A stretch of DNA of 64,000 bases, taken from NCBI RefSeq assembly GCF_003584565.2, contig NZ_CP032914.1, positions 13,444-77,443 of the forward strand. Reading direction: 5' to 3'. Made by a program: the position numbers and the translations under genes. Position 1 is the stretch's first letter, and every line of letters starts with the position of its first letter. This document shows positions 49,828 to 58,373 of this stretch, piece after piece. The DNA comes from Alteromonas sp. RKMC-009 (GTDB taxonomy: Bacteria; Pseudomonadota; Gammaproteobacteria; Enterobacterales; Alteromonadaceae). The notes below the pieces were generated by a model. The model had not been told where the DNA came from. It was given only the letters and a program-made list of their open reading frames with translations, and did not search any database.

Positions 49828-50271
49828 TTATTTTTCACATCTTATCTTCTTTAGTAATACATTAAATTCGTATATATAATCAGATAGCCTTTGCATTATA
49901 TCTTCTTTTGAAACGTTATTAGCATTGACTAGATTGGAAAATATGCTTACTTTCAAGTGCCGTTTTTCTTCCCGAATCTTAAATAGATTTGGGTAGATAT
50001 TGGTACTACATTTAGATAAGGGAAAAGCATATTTTGTAACTATTTTATCATTGTAAATCTCATTATATTGCCTTTCACTCTCAAGTGTAACTCCTATTAA
50101 ATCTACAATTTCACAAATTTTTTCTAGAATGCCTTTTGTATCTTTATTTTCACACTTCACTCCCCACTTCATTATAAGTTTATTTTCGAGTAAAATTAGC
50201 TTATTAAGATTTTTATTTAGAAAACTAATTAAATCTTCTGATTCAAAAGAGCCGAGCCGATTTTTTTTCAT
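49828..50271 (-). CDS. Hypothetical protein (147 aa)
   Basis: 147 residues, helical and lysine-rich (MKKNRLGSFESEDLISFLNK, then LVNANNVSKEDIMQRLSDYI). No domain is recognised. Convergent with the MHYT-GGDEF gene. The AT-rich base composition matches the cluster. It could be a small adaptor or cyclic-di-GMP effector, but nothing in the sequence shows that. Confidence 0.5.
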   Translation of the reverse strand: MKKNRLGSFESEDLISFLNKNLNKLILLENKLIMKWGVKCENKDTKGILEKICEIVDLIGVTLESERQYNEIYNDKIVTKYAFPLSKCSTNIYPNLFKIREEKRHLKVSIFSNLVNANNVSKEDIMQRLSDYIYEFNVLLKKIRCEK

Positions 50272-50682
50272 TTTATCAAACTAAAACTATTGATTATTTT
50301 ATTTTAAGACACATTTAAAATTACGTTATACTTTAAATGCATACCAACCAGGAATCTGCAACTTTTTAGCTATATATAGTTTTTTTAATAATATTACTGT
50401 AATTTAGTGATAAAGTTTTGTTTAAAGTAATTTGTTGTTTAATTTGGCCTAGCAAGAATGCTGTTTTTGTTATCTTTTACCGATTCGCCACCTCCCCTTT
50501 AGTGAGATCGTTCTGAGCTAAAGTTTTCCACTTTAGCTCAGTAAACATGCAATTTTCTAAGCTTTCACGTTCTTTTGTATCCCCACTGCAATCTGTTGCC
50601 TCTTTCAAGATGTGCTTAACTTGGTACAAATAAGGTATACTCCAAGAAGACCATTCAAAATCAGTTCTATAAATAGCTACAA

Positions 50683-50728
50683 CAATGTATATTAGACTGC
50701 AATATGGAAACCAATGTATAATAGACTG
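50683..50728 (+). promoter_or_regulatory. Direct repeats upstream of resolvase (possible res site)
   Basis: CAATGTATATTAGACTG at 50683-50699 and CAATGTATAATAGACTG at 50712-50728 differ by one base and are 29 bp apart, the second ending two bases before the resolvase ATG. Position and spacing suit a resolvase binding site that also acts as operator. Resolvase res sites usually hold inverted half-sites, so this is tentative. Confidence 0.45.
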
Positions 50729-50730
50729 AT

Positions 50731-51236
50731 GTGCGATTTTACGGCTACTTACTCGCATCTACGAAAGAGCAGGATGCAACTCGCGCAAAAGCTGCTATTT
50801 CCGATTTTGCCAATTCACTCAATATTTCAATCACTGCGTTTTTTACAGAAAACGAATCGGGCACAACATTAAGTCGTCCAGAGCTAATCCTGTTACTGAA
50901 TATTTGTGCCCCAGGTGATGCCGTCGTTATTGAGTCTATAGACCGGCTCACCCGTCTAACTGATTCTGATTGGCAAACACTCAAATCAGAATTAGCGGAT
51001 TCGCATAATCGCAATGGATGTCCCAACTACGCATTCACTTGTCGATGCCAGTGATGAAATCACTGGTGCAATCATGCGCTTGATAAATAATCTCATCATC
51101 GACCTTATGGCGATATTTGCTAGAAGGGATTACGAGCTGCGTAAAGAGCGCCAACGTCAAGGCGTACAAAAAGCTAAAGCGCTAGGTAAGTATAGAGGCC
51201 GCCCAAGAAATGAAAGCAGGCGTGAAAAGATTGGGC
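50731..51236 (+). pseudogene. Serine recombinase (resolvase/invertase), frameshifted and truncated
   Basis: The first frame has a resolvase N-terminal domain (GYLLASTKEQDATRAKAAIS, FFTENESGTTLSRPEL, VVIESIDRLTR), then diverges near 51005. A shifted frame continues as RIIAMDVPTTHSLV, IIDLMAIFARRDYELRKERQ RQGVQKAKALGKYRGRPRNE, the late catalytic and linker parts. The catalytic Ser is in LLASTKEQ. The C-terminal helix-turn-helix is missing: the frame runs into an IS remnant at 51237. So one indel plus truncation make it non-functional. Confidence 0.8.
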
Positions 51237-51384
51237 CATACTGTAACCCTGATCAACTACCAGGCTGGCTGAATCATGTTTAAATTCCGGAATGAATGAT
51301 CGTCTTTGTCTTTTCATTGAACACCTCGTTATTAAGTGTAATGCTACCACTTAAAATGGTGTTCGTGTCTAGTCTGCCACTACA
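51237..51384 (-). mobile_element. 148-bp remnant of the IS3-group element
   Basis: Nearly identical to the last 148 bp (5672-5819) of the IS at 4582-5819: the OrfA start region and one terminal repeat, ending CCACTACA at 51384. Only one end is present. It truncates the resolvase. The same element occurs complete 46 kb away in the same orientation. Confidence 0.9.
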
Positions 51385-51510
51385 TACACCAGATATTGGG
51401 TTGCATTAAAATTAAAACCTCATTATCTTGTGGTTATAAGCCTAAGGACTGATATTTATACAGTGTAAGGCTGATGGTAGGAATTTGTTAATTTTATTGG
51501 ACATAAACTG

Positions 51511-51633
51511 ATGAAAATCGGACGAGATGCCAAGACAGGGCAATTTATAACTGTCAAAGAAGCTAAAAGAAGACCAGCAACAACGGTTGTTGAAACTATT
51601 AAACCAGCCAAAACAAAAGGACGGAAAAAGTAA
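51511..51633 (+). CDS. Conserved 40-residue protein (MKIGRDAKTGQFITVKEA type)
   Basis: ATG 51511 to TAA 51631: 40 residues, basic, with TGQFITVKEAKRRPATTVVE followed by a lysine-rich tail. I recognise this as a widespread very short proteobacterial protein of unknown role, sometimes misnamed a multidrug transporter. It is followed at once by an intrinsic terminator, which supports a real monocistronic gene. Confidence 0.6.
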   Translation: MKIGRDAKTGQFITVKEAKRRPATTVVETIKPAKTKGRKK

Positions 51634-51657
51634 AAAGCCGCCTAGGAAGCGGCTTTT
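51634..51657 (+). terminator. Intrinsic terminator after 40-residue gene
   Basis: AAAAGCCGCCTAGGAAGCGG followed by CTTTT: a GC-rich stem AAAAGCCGC/GCGGCTTTT with a short loop and T-run, starting one base after the stop. Confidence 0.85.
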
Positions 51658-51794
51658 GATAAAATCATGTCGAGGTTACTGAGAACTTACCCCCGGCTCC
51701 CTTCACACTGTGATTTTATATTGGGGAATATGATACTAGCAGTAGTGATCAGGGTTTGTAAATTCGTTCTCTAACTTTTAGGGGATTTATCGCG

Positions 51795-51896
51795 ATGACG
51801 ACAAACAAGTCTGTTCATGTAGCTGGCTATACACGCTTCCGTTGCGGTAAGTGGGAAGATGTATGTACTCATTGGCGTTCAATGCCTAGTGTATAG
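51795..51896 (+). CDS. Small protein with GYTR motif (33 aa)
   Basis: ATG 51795 to TAG 51894: VAGYTRFRCGKWEDVCTHWRS is a pattern seen in very small proteins that share a GYTRxxxGK...H-R-S layout. There is GGGG upstream as a weak ribosome site. The function is unknown, and confidence that it is expressed is moderate. It lies in a region otherwise free of longer genes. Confidence 0.45.
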   Translation: MTTNKSVHVAGYTRFRCGKWEDVCTHWRSMPSV

Positions 51897-51971
51897 CTGA
51901 GAAATTACGCATAAGGGGAGTAGAACTCCCCTTACACAAAAGAAATAAGATCTTAGTACAAGGATGTCTTC

Positions 51972-52382
51972 ATGAATAAGATACTGTATATACTAATTAT
52001 ATTAGCAGCAGTTACTTCCTCTTTTTCTACTATCGCACATAGTGGTAGAACAAATGCAAACGGATGCCATAACGATAAAAAGAACAACAGTTATCACTGT
52101 CATGGACAGAAGTCAGAACAAAATTATCAACCAACTAAACCAGCAAGTTCAGCGGTATTACCCGCGATAAGTCAAACTGATGATGTTATCGTAAAATTAA
52201 TTATTGCGGACTCGATTAAGGGATACAGTGGGAACTGTCCATGCCCGTATAATACAACATCAAATGGCAGTAGATGTGGTAATAGGAGTGCTTATAGCAA
52301 GCCGGGAGGTTATGAGCCAATTTGTTATTCTACTGATGTAACACCCGATATGATAAAGACGTACCGCAGTAGGAAAAATTAA
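51972..52382 (+). CDS. Secreted YHYH-domain-like protein
   Basis: 136 residues with a signal peptide (ILYILIILAAVTSSFSTIAHS). The mature start HSGRTNANGCHNDKKNNSYH is the histidine/cysteine-rich YHYH-type motif. The C-terminal part has a four-cysteine cluster (GNCPCPYN, GSRCGNRS) and ends KPGGYEPICYS. Periplasmic or extracellular; metal binding is likely from the residue pattern but not shown. No partner is evident. Confidence 0.75.
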   Translation: MNKILYILIILAAVTSSFSTIAHSGRTNANGCHNDKKNNSYHCHGQKSEQNYQPTKPASSAVLPAISQTDDVIVKLIIADSIKGYSGNCPCPYNTTSNGSRCGNRSAYSKPGGYEPICYSTDVTPDMIKTYRSRKN

Positions 52383-52801
52383 TTCACTTTGTTGCTGAAA
52401 AGATTTTACTGTTACCAAAGTACCAACAATATCATCAAATGGATTGACAATTTCATCCCTTCGGGTTGCCTAGGAGTTATTAAGTTCTTCAGCTTGCTCT
52501 GTTATTTGCTTTCAGAATATTTCTGTGAGCTTCTTATGAAGTGTATTCGATTGTTAACACAGTCATCTTTTCTCGAATCTAAAAGTCATTCGCTGGAAAA
52601 ACCTTTTAGCTCGTCTCCCTATTCTTCTGATTTATCAGCACTTCTGAAAGTACGGTAAATGAGAATTTATGGGTGGTTCTTCAGGTCTTTAAGAGAGCAC
52701 CAACAATTTACAACAAACCACTTTTACGTTATTATTCAGATACTTGACAAGAACCAGGGATGATTATAGATTGCTTCCAGAGCTATCCGACGGAGTATTA
52801 C

Positions 52802-53656
52802 ATGTCAAACCACTTAGATTCGAAGAGCTTAGAGTATTTCTTCAAATCATTTGAGTATCAAAGTAAATATTTAGAACGATTCTGTAGTAATTTTGAAGAC
52901 ATTTTTAGTGCTCGAAAGCGTTCACTTATCACTTTTGACGATCGCATAAATCCGCTGTCTAAATGCTTTGGCTTTGCTGACTACCTCGAATTTCAACATG
53001 CTTCAAGACGATTAAATGATTTATCGGATGCGTGTGAGCATTTTAATGATATCTACAACAACATGCGTCATGCTGAAAAAACAATAGAAGGATGGCGTAT
53101 TCATACACGAAGTGACAAATTTTGGAAAGTCGAGGCTCAGCATGAAGAAAGCCTAGAGTATTATCTTAAAAATGATGAGCTCGAGAAAGCGCCGCTGTTC
53201 AGTTTAATTAACCTTCATAATCAGATTATTTTGCAGAATGATAACATAGAATATCTTGTTGGGAGCTCTGAATTCAATTTATGGTCAGCCATATATCTGC
53301 TCGATCAAGCAGAATACAGACAGTCTCAGCGACTCGAACTCTGGCCCCTCGCGCTCTCTTGTTCTGTGAAAGTCAGTGAAACTAGGAATTTGTTGGAGGC
53401 TCATATCGAAGACATTCAAATTCTCCGAAATTTCCCACTCTGTTTTAACGAAAAAGGTATACAGCGACAATCTCTATTTCATACAGAAATCACTCAACGA
53501 CCTGCGCCTGAAGCTCAGTTTAAATATATTGAGTCTGTGAAAAAAAAGTGGCTGAATATAGATTTACCTGAAGCTGAAATTATTCGTTTATTTGTTGAAG
53601 AAGCTCCCCACCCCGCTAACGACTGGGATATATATCTTGACCGCAATGTCAAATAA
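52802..53656 (+). CDS. Hypothetical protein (about 284 aa)
   Basis: About 284 residues from ATG 52802; the open frame begins at 52760 with 14 extra residues, and the later Met is followed by a more polar normal start. Mostly helical, charged, rich in aromatic residues (FEYQSKYLERFCSNFEDIF, RSDKFWKVEAQHEESLEYYL). No membrane segment. I do not recognise a domain. Codon and base use are AT-rich, like the signalling cluster, unlike the partition genes that follow. It is separated from them by a bidirectional terminator. Confidence 0.6.
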   Translation: MSNHLDSKSLEYFFKSFEYQSKYLERFCSNFEDIFSARKRSLITFDDRINPLSKCFGFADYLEFQHASRRLNDLSDACEHFNDIYNNMRHAEKTIEGWRIHTRSDKFWKVEAQHEESLEYYLKNDELEKAPLFSLINLHNQIILQNDNIEYLVGSSEFNLWSAIYLLDQAEYRQSQRLELWPLALSCSVKVSETRNLLEAHIEDIQILRNFPLCFNEKGIQRQSLFHTEITQRPAPEAQFKYIESVKKKWLNIDLPEAEIIRLFVEEAPHPANDWDIYLDRNVK

Positions 53657-53890
53657 TCCAATATCTATCCGTGCACTGACAGGATTTAAAGTTCGATATT
53701 ATCGCGACAGATAAAGCTGAGCGTCCTTTTAAGGTCAACTCTCAGCAATTCATTCGGAACATCTTTGATACGGTTGATTTGCTGGACACCATGAAAGTCT
53801 GACTGGTGAAAAATTGGGAGTAGGAATTCTCTGGATCGAATCCGGCCTAACTGTGTAACCTTTAAATTCTGAGTCATTTAATTTAAAAAG

Positions 53891-53936
53891 AAAAAACGCC
53901 AGACACCTTGATTTACTTGGGCTCTGGCGTTTTTTA
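53891..53936. terminator. Strong bidirectional intrinsic terminator
   Basis: AAAAAACGCCAGA at 53891 pairs with TCTGGCGTTTTTT at about 53923-53935, giving a GC-rich stem flanked by A- and T-runs on both sides. It lies between the hypothetical gene and the end of parB, so it can end transcription from both directions. Confidence 0.9.
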
Positions 53937-53941
53937 TTCGC

Positions 53942-53961
53942 TTAGGTTCACGTGAACCTAA
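53942..53961. promoter_or_regulatory. parS-like palindrome 1 (downstream of parB)
   Basis: TTAGGTTCACGTGAACCTAA, a perfect 20-bp palindrome immediately next to the parB stop codon. The central TTCACGTGAA equals the core of the common bacterial parS site. Confidence 0.85.
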
Positions 53962-53964
53962 ATG

Positions 53965-55092
53965 CTACTTTGAAAGTGACGTTAGCAGCACTTTGAGTAC
54001 GTTTTCCACGTCGTTGACGTCGTCAAAATTCACATTATCCCAGTCTATGCCAAGTTCCAGTTTCGTCACATCCTCTGTAAGCAGCCGCTGAATGGCAGAC
54101 GTTTGGTTAACTTTGACCTTCGGCATAGTAATGTATTTTTTCGCCCTACCCTGCTTTTTCGGCGCTTGTTCAGGTAAATACTTTATAAACTTACCCGCCT
54201 CTTTAAGAGACGTCAGGTAACGTACTGCATCCTGGTTTTCTTCTGCTTTTTTTATCTCTTCATAAAGCGCGACGATACTGGTCACGACTTTGTTTTCGAG
54301 CAGCGGCAGCACGATGTTGATGTGCTCGTAGAGCTTGTCATAACGGTAGAACGAGGTCCGACTGATCCCAAGATAAGACGTTATCACTGAGATTCGGTCT
54401 TCCTGCATTTGTGCAGCTTCAAGCGACACTAATTCCTGAACCGCTTTGGCGTAACTCTGCAATGCATCAGGCGGTGTTAAGTCAGACCGTGAAAAGTTCT
54501 CAATGTGGCGAAGGACATTGAGATTCTTAGGCTTCTCAGCATAGATTTTCACTTTAACCTTGATGAGCCCACCGTACAGGTAACGGATAGCGTAGAAACG
54601 TCTGTGACCGGCCACAATCCCATAGTCGGACATGTTTTTGCGCCATACCGAAATCGGATGAACCAGCTCACTGTGTTTCAGTGTTTCGGCTAAACCCTTT
54701 ATCTCTTCGATTTCGTTGTTGACGGCTTCATAGCGCGGGTTGTCTTTGGCCAGGCGGTTTTCTAACACCCCTTTTTCACATACAACGCAGTTCTCCAGTG
54801 CCGCAATAGATTCCTCATCAGCTTTCTTCGCAAACGTAACAGGTAGATAGCGAGGGTTGTCTGCCTGGGGCTGAATGTAATCCATCAGCACCCTATCCAC
54901 TTCAGATGGAGTTTTAAAAAGCGGATCGTCATGCACTTCGCTTTCTTTGGATTTATCGCGCTCTTTGAGCTCATCCAACATCTGTTGAGACTTTTTGGAC
55001 ACGCCCTCACCTGACTCAAACTGACTGATGAGATCTTCCTGTGATGTGGATTTCCCAACAGTTCGGCGTCTTGGCTTTTTCGTGGTGGTCAT
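53965..55092 (-). CDS. parB: ParB-type partition CTPase/DNA-binding protein
   Basis: 375 residues. N-terminal region (about 1-60) is charged and flexible, for ParA contact. The ParB/Srx CTP-binding fold has AGHRRFYAIRYLYG (GxxRxxA) and HIENFSRSDLTPPD (ENxxR). A helix-turn-helix follows (VITSYLGISRTSFYRYDKLY), and the lysine-rich C-terminal part should dimerise. It should load on the parS-like sites flanking the operon, slide as a clamp and stimulate ParA. Overlaps parA by four bases (ATGA). It is followed by a parS-like site three bases after the stop and by a strong terminator. Confidence 0.9.
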   Translation of the reverse strand: MTTTKKPRRRTVGKSTSQEDLISQFESGEGVSKKSQQMLDELKERDKSKESEVHDDPLFKTPSEVDRVLMDYIQPQADNPRYLPVTFAKKADEESIAALENCVVCEKGVLENRLAKDNPRYEAVNNEIEEIKGLAETLKHSELVHPISVWRKNMSDYGIVAGHRRFYAIRYLYGGLIKVKVKIYAEKPKNLNVLRHIENFSRSDLTPPDALQSYAKAVQELVSLEAAQMQEDRISVITSYLGISRTSFYRYDKLYEHINIVLPLLENKVVTSIVALYEEIKKAEENQDAVRYLTSLKEAGKFIKYLPEQAPKKQGRAKKYITMPKVKVNQTSAIQRLLTEDVTKLELGIDWDNVNFDDVNDVENVLKVLLTSLSK

Positions 55093-56015
55093 GCGTCACT
55101 CCCCCATAAACTGTTTTCAATGAGCTCGTAGAGTTTCTGCATCTCTTTCTGAGCAAGATGGTTGTGCACGTAGTTAAAATGGGTTTCATCAACAGATGGG
55201 CGCTCCATGACGCGATAACAATTGCGTTGCTGCAGCCAGAACCTGCTCATGTGCTTGCCTGTAGGACCGTTTTTGTCATACAGCTTGGCCAGTGCTACTT
55301 CGTCTTTCTGTGTCAGACGGGATTTGCTCGGTACCTTGTTCGGGACCACACCGACGACTTTGAGCGGGTTGCCCTGCCGTTCCTCATTGATACGGTCAAT
55401 GCGGTTTAACAGCATAGGCACACCATCAATAGAGTCATATTCCGGTTCAGTGGGAATGATTACATGCGTTGCGGCGCCCAACATGCCGGCACTCACCGGT
55501 GATTTACTTGGCGGGTTGTCCACAATGACAATGTCGTAATCATCAGCCAGCTCCGGGATAGAAAACCAATCCCGCATGTGAGAAGTAATTTTGGAAACCA
55601 ATCTATCTGATTCCGGCGTCAGGGCCAGCACCCGGTCAACATTGCCCTCTGACGGCAACACTTTGATATTGTCAAAGGCCGTAGGATATTCATAAACCGG
55701 TGAATCGAACAGAATGTCAGTTGACGTATTTCGTCCGCTCCATTCCGGATCTGCTATCTCATCAATCTCAGGATGTAACGGCGCTGCGTATTCATCGTCA
55801 CCCGGGATAGCATCCATTTTCAGAAAGGCCTTGGATGAGTCCTGCTGCGAATCGTAATCCAGCACCAGAACACGGCGCTTTTTCCCTTTGCCATTGGGTC
55901 CGCCTGTTGCCAGCAAATACGCGATTGTCGATGCGAGGAACGTTTTCCCTACACCACCTTTTCTATGGTAGCTGGAAAGTACTCGCATTCCGTTGTACAG
56001 CTCACCTGTTTTCAT
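55089..56015 (-). CDS. parA: ParA-type partition ATPase
   Basis: 308 residues. The deviant Walker A box YHRKGGVGKTFLAS lies at about residue 15, Walker A' VLVLDYDSQQDSSKAF and Walker B DYDIVIVDNPPSK follow. There is no N-terminal helix-turn-helix, so this is a short or Ib-like ParA that would not bind its own promoter directly; regulation may then come from ParB at the parS-like sites upstream. ATP-bound ParA coats the nucleoid and moves ParB-loaded plasmid. First gene of a parAB operon. Confidence 0.93.
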   Translation of the reverse strand: MKTGELYNGMRVLSSYHRKGGVGKTFLASTIAYLLATGGPNGKGKKRRVLVLDYDSQQDSSKAFLKMDAIPGDDEYAAPLHPEIDEIADPEWSGRNTSTDILFDSPVYEYPTAFDNIKVLPSEGNVDRVLALTPESDRLVSKITSHMRDWFSIPELADDYDIVIVDNPPSKSPVSAGMLGAATHVIIPTEPEYDSIDGVPMLLNRIDRINEERQGNPLKVVGVVPNKVPSKSRLTQKDEVALAKLYDKNGPTGKHMSRFWLQQRNCYRVMERPSVDETHFNYVHNHLAQKEMQKLYELIENSLWGSDA

Positions 56016-56179
56016 AATTCTGACCTTGTTTTAGCACACAAAATCAGTCTGACATGCTAAAGATCCAATGTCTCGGATCGAATCTTTAAAATCTTCAAAT
56101 ACAGGCTCAACATAGGCTAAAAATAAAAATTGCCTCAGAGCCTAGGGATTACGGGGCATGCAGAGATAAATTATCACTC

Positions 56180-56195
56180 AGGTTCACGTGAACCT
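56180..56195. promoter_or_regulatory. parS-like palindrome 2
   Basis: AGGTTCACGTGAACCT, a perfect 16-bp palindrome, 165 bp before the parA start. Confidence 0.85.
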
Positions 56196-56423
56196 CATTA
56201 AGTCAGATTCTTGTGTATAGAGGTTTGACAGGAGCGAAGGTGTAACCTCTGGCTATCTACAAAGAGGGGATACTACAGACCGTCACTTTCAATGGATTAC
56301 AAAATATCTTCTGGACCCGATCTTTAAAATGGCCACAGACGGACATTTTTACGGTATTTTTTAAAAATAGTAATCGGCCTGCAGGCCACGAATATCAGAG
56401 CATACAGCATAACCAGACGACTC

Positions 56424-56439
56424 AGGTTCACGTGAACTA
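56424..56439. promoter_or_regulatory. parS-like palindrome 3 (imperfect end)
   Basis: AGGTTCACGTGAACTA: the GTTCACGTGAAC core is intact, but the last two bases differ from the other copies. Confidence 0.8.
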
Positions 56440-56659
56440 AAATGACCCATGCGCCTCCCTTTGACCCCGTTCTCTCGATGATTACACGGAGGATTCCGGT
56501 CACCGGGCTCAAACCTGATTAGTGGACACGCCCAATCAGCGGCTATATCCAGGATGTCATCTTTATTTTTACTCTGCGTCATTTCAGGGTATTTTTAGAA
56601 AAATGGAAAGTTGTCTGCATGACACGTCCTTCATAGGTTTCAGAGATTTTTTCGTTGTC

Positions 56660-56675
56660 AGGTTCACGTGAACCT
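56660..56675. promoter_or_regulatory. parS-like palindrome 4
   Basis: AGGTTCACGTGAACCT, a perfect palindrome, about 110 bp before the initiator start. Copies 2-4 are spaced at 244 and 236 bp. Confidence 0.85.
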
Positions 56676-56737
56676 GTTTGCTGCAATAAGACTGTAATCT
56701 TTAAGGTGGACTTGGGGGACAGAGTCAGATAACCTCA

Positions 56738-56764
56738 GGATCGAATCTGCGAAATAACTATAAT
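56738..56764 (+). promoter_or_regulatory. Probable initiator promoter overlapped by an iteron
   Basis: TATAAT at 56759-56764 lies 22 bp before the GTG start at 56787. The iteron GGATCGAATCTGCGAAA (56738-56754) fills the space where the -35 and spacer should be, so initiator bound there should block its own transcription. Confidence 0.5.
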
Positions 56765-56786
56765 CTATAAAATCGGTGGACCTATC

Positions 56787-58256
56787 GTGAGAGAGCTTTT
56801 TGACCTTTCAGAGAAATACGGATTTACGGCTCCGTTGGTAAGTGCTCCTGACAATCTCGATCTGAAAGTATACCTTCGCTTATGTGGCGCCTTATCCATC
56901 TCGCCAACTACTGTCGCCGTGGTGTCAGATATCTTTATTGCTCTGCAGGATATCGATGAACGGATTGCCAGCTTTGATTTCCTGGCTGAACGAATTGACC
57001 GCAAGGTCTCCAATATTCGTCACCATCTGGTTTTACTGGAAAAGACCAATCTTGTAACCAGCGAATTCATCACCACCGACCCCATCCGTCGACGCAGAGG
57101 GAAGTTATATTCCCTGGCTATCCCGAAAGGCCAGGATATCGCCACCACAAAATCCGATCCCGCCGATGACAACGTCAGCAACTATCAAATGGTGGCGTCC
57201 AGTACTGTCGAAACGATAAACATTGACCGTTACGATGATAAAACGCGTTTTCTTGAGCTGCAGATTGTTCGGTATCTGGTAAAGGCCATGCGAACGAACC
57301 GCAAGGACAAAGCGGGTACCATTCGGGTTAAGCTGAAAGAGGAGGGCAGGGCAAAGCCGATATCCATCACTGCACGGGCAGAGGAGGGGCGACTTATTTA
57401 CCTGCCTGATATGAGTTATTACGCCGGCGCCATTACGTGGCTTATCAATCATATCTCAGAACGCATAGAAGAGGCGGATACCATCGGCGAAACCTTTACC
57501 CTGCCACTTGAACCGCTGATCTCCATGGCTAAAGATGTGCCCTTATCTGATTCCTCAGCTGGAGGTTACACAGCCAATGCCATCCAATCGATGCAACGCA
57601 TCTCTGCCACAACGTTCGATATGCGGGATTTCTATGGCCAGAGCCACGACTCCATCAAAGATATCGATATGTATTACAAGTTGTTCCGGCTGGAAGCGCT
57701 GGTGACTTATGAAGATGAACGCCAGGTCGAGAAGAAAGCGGCTGTTATTCAGTTTCCACGTTCTACTGTGAAAAACATCATTGCCGCGGTGCGGTCCAAG
57801 CGCACACTGGACGATATGCTGCTTATTGACAGTGATGTGTTTGCGACAAAGAATGAAATCGAGATCTTATTTGGTTTGTGGGCCCGGGAACACCTCATCA
57901 GTGGCCGACAAGCACAGCAAATTTATACGTGGAATGCACTCAGGGAGTCTGTTGCACCGTCCTCCAGCCTCAGTGAATTTAAACGCAAATTCTCTAATGT
58001 GGTATTAGCTAACGCCGATCCGGAATACAAAGCCAAGATCCATGACGCCGTCAGAGACAAGATTGTTCAGGTGGTTGAGACGTGTCATCTATCAGAACCG
58101 CGCAAAGGCGAACTGGTGGTTGAGTATGGCAGGGCAACGGTTCAGGGTTACCTCATAAACATCGGATATTCACCAGACCAGGGGGCGTCAGTTATCGCCT
58201 TCAGACGCGATATGTCAGCACTGCACATATTGAATCATCTTAACGGGAATCGTTGA
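56787..58256 (+). CDS. RctB-like replication initiator
   Basis: 489 residues from GTG 56787 (GGTGGA upstream). Its layout matches my memory of Vibrio chromosome 2 initiator RctB (658 residues): an N-terminal winged helix (TTVAVVSDIFIALQDIDERI to NIRHHLVLLEKTNLV, about residues 38-105), a middle domain starting FLELQIVRYLVKAMRTNRKD, a third (ANAIQSMQRISATTFDMRDF), and a C-terminal winged helix region (FATKNEIEILFGLWAREHLI). It would bind the GATC-bearing iterons around it. No RepA/RepB-type initiator is present. It lacks the long C-terminal tail of RctB. Assignment rests on pattern similarity, not on a search. Confidence 0.6.
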   Translation: MRELFDLSEKYGFTAPLVSAPDNLDLKVYLRLCGALSISPTTVAVVSDIFIALQDIDERIASFDFLAERIDRKVSNIRHHLVLLEKTNLVTSEFITTDPIRRRRGKLYSLAIPKGQDIATTKSDPADDNVSNYQMVASSTVETINIDRYDDKTRFLELQIVRYLVKAMRTNRKDKAGTIRVKLKEEGRAKPISITARAEEGRLIYLPDMSYYAGAITWLINHISERIEEADTIGETFTLPLEPLISMAKDVPLSDSSAGGYTANAIQSMQRISATTFDMRDFYGQSHDSIKDIDMYYKLFRLEALVTYEDERQVEKKAAVIQFPRSTVKNIIAAVRSKRTLDDMLLIDSDVFATKNEIEILFGLWAREHLISGRQAQQIYTWNALRESVAPSSSLSEFKRKFSNVVLANADPEYKAKIHDAVRDKIVQVVETCHLSEPRKGELVVEYGRATVQGYLINIGYSPDQGASVIAFRRDMSALHILNHLNGNR

Positions 58257-58283
58257 TCGGCATTACGATGCGTTCTTTTTGCT

Positions 58284-58373
58284 GGATCGAATCTATAAGC
58301 GCCTAAATTCAATAACTAAGCGCTGGATCGAATCTATAAAAAGATCCAAATTAGATCGTGATCCGGCTTGATC
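58284..58373. repeat. GATC-rich iteron cluster, candidate origin
   Basis: GCTGGATCGAATCTATAA occurs at 58281-58298 and again from 58322 (41 bp apart). GATC occurs at 58285, 58326, 58343, 58354, 58360 and 58370, six Dam sites in about 90 bp, with a seventh at 58431. An AT-rich stretch follows. This resembles an iteron-type, Dam-linked origin. Confidence 0.7.

Larger units (their letters stand above)
56075..56754. repeat. GATC-containing iteron-like repeats upstream of initiator
   Basis: The 11-mer GGATCGAATCT occurs at 56075-56085 (followed by TTAAA) and 56738-56748 (followed by GCGAAA). A degenerate copy (GGACCCGATCTTTAAA) is at 56313-56328. Each exact copy contains a Dam site. Two more are found at 58284-58294 and 58325-58335, after the initiator gene. 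Confidence 0.75.

Noticed and set aside
50477..50758. 93-codon minus-strand frame
   Set aside because: Antisense to the resolvase start and its repeats; no recognised domain.
52389..52658. 89-codon frame after the YHYH gene
   Set aside because: Starts at a weak TTG with no ribosome site; hydrophobic and without family features.
53657..53890. Fragment reading DIIATDKAERPFKVNSQQF in one frame and another on the minus strand
   Set aside because: Too short and broken to identify; it may be a decayed gene end but cannot be supported.
56212..56220. TGTGTATAG as a DnaA box
   Set aside because: Two mismatches to the consensus and no cluster nearby; not enough to call.
56361..56582. 73-codon minus-strand frame among the parS-like sites
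   Set aside because: It covers a parS-like palindrome and has no good ribosome site, so it is likely chance.
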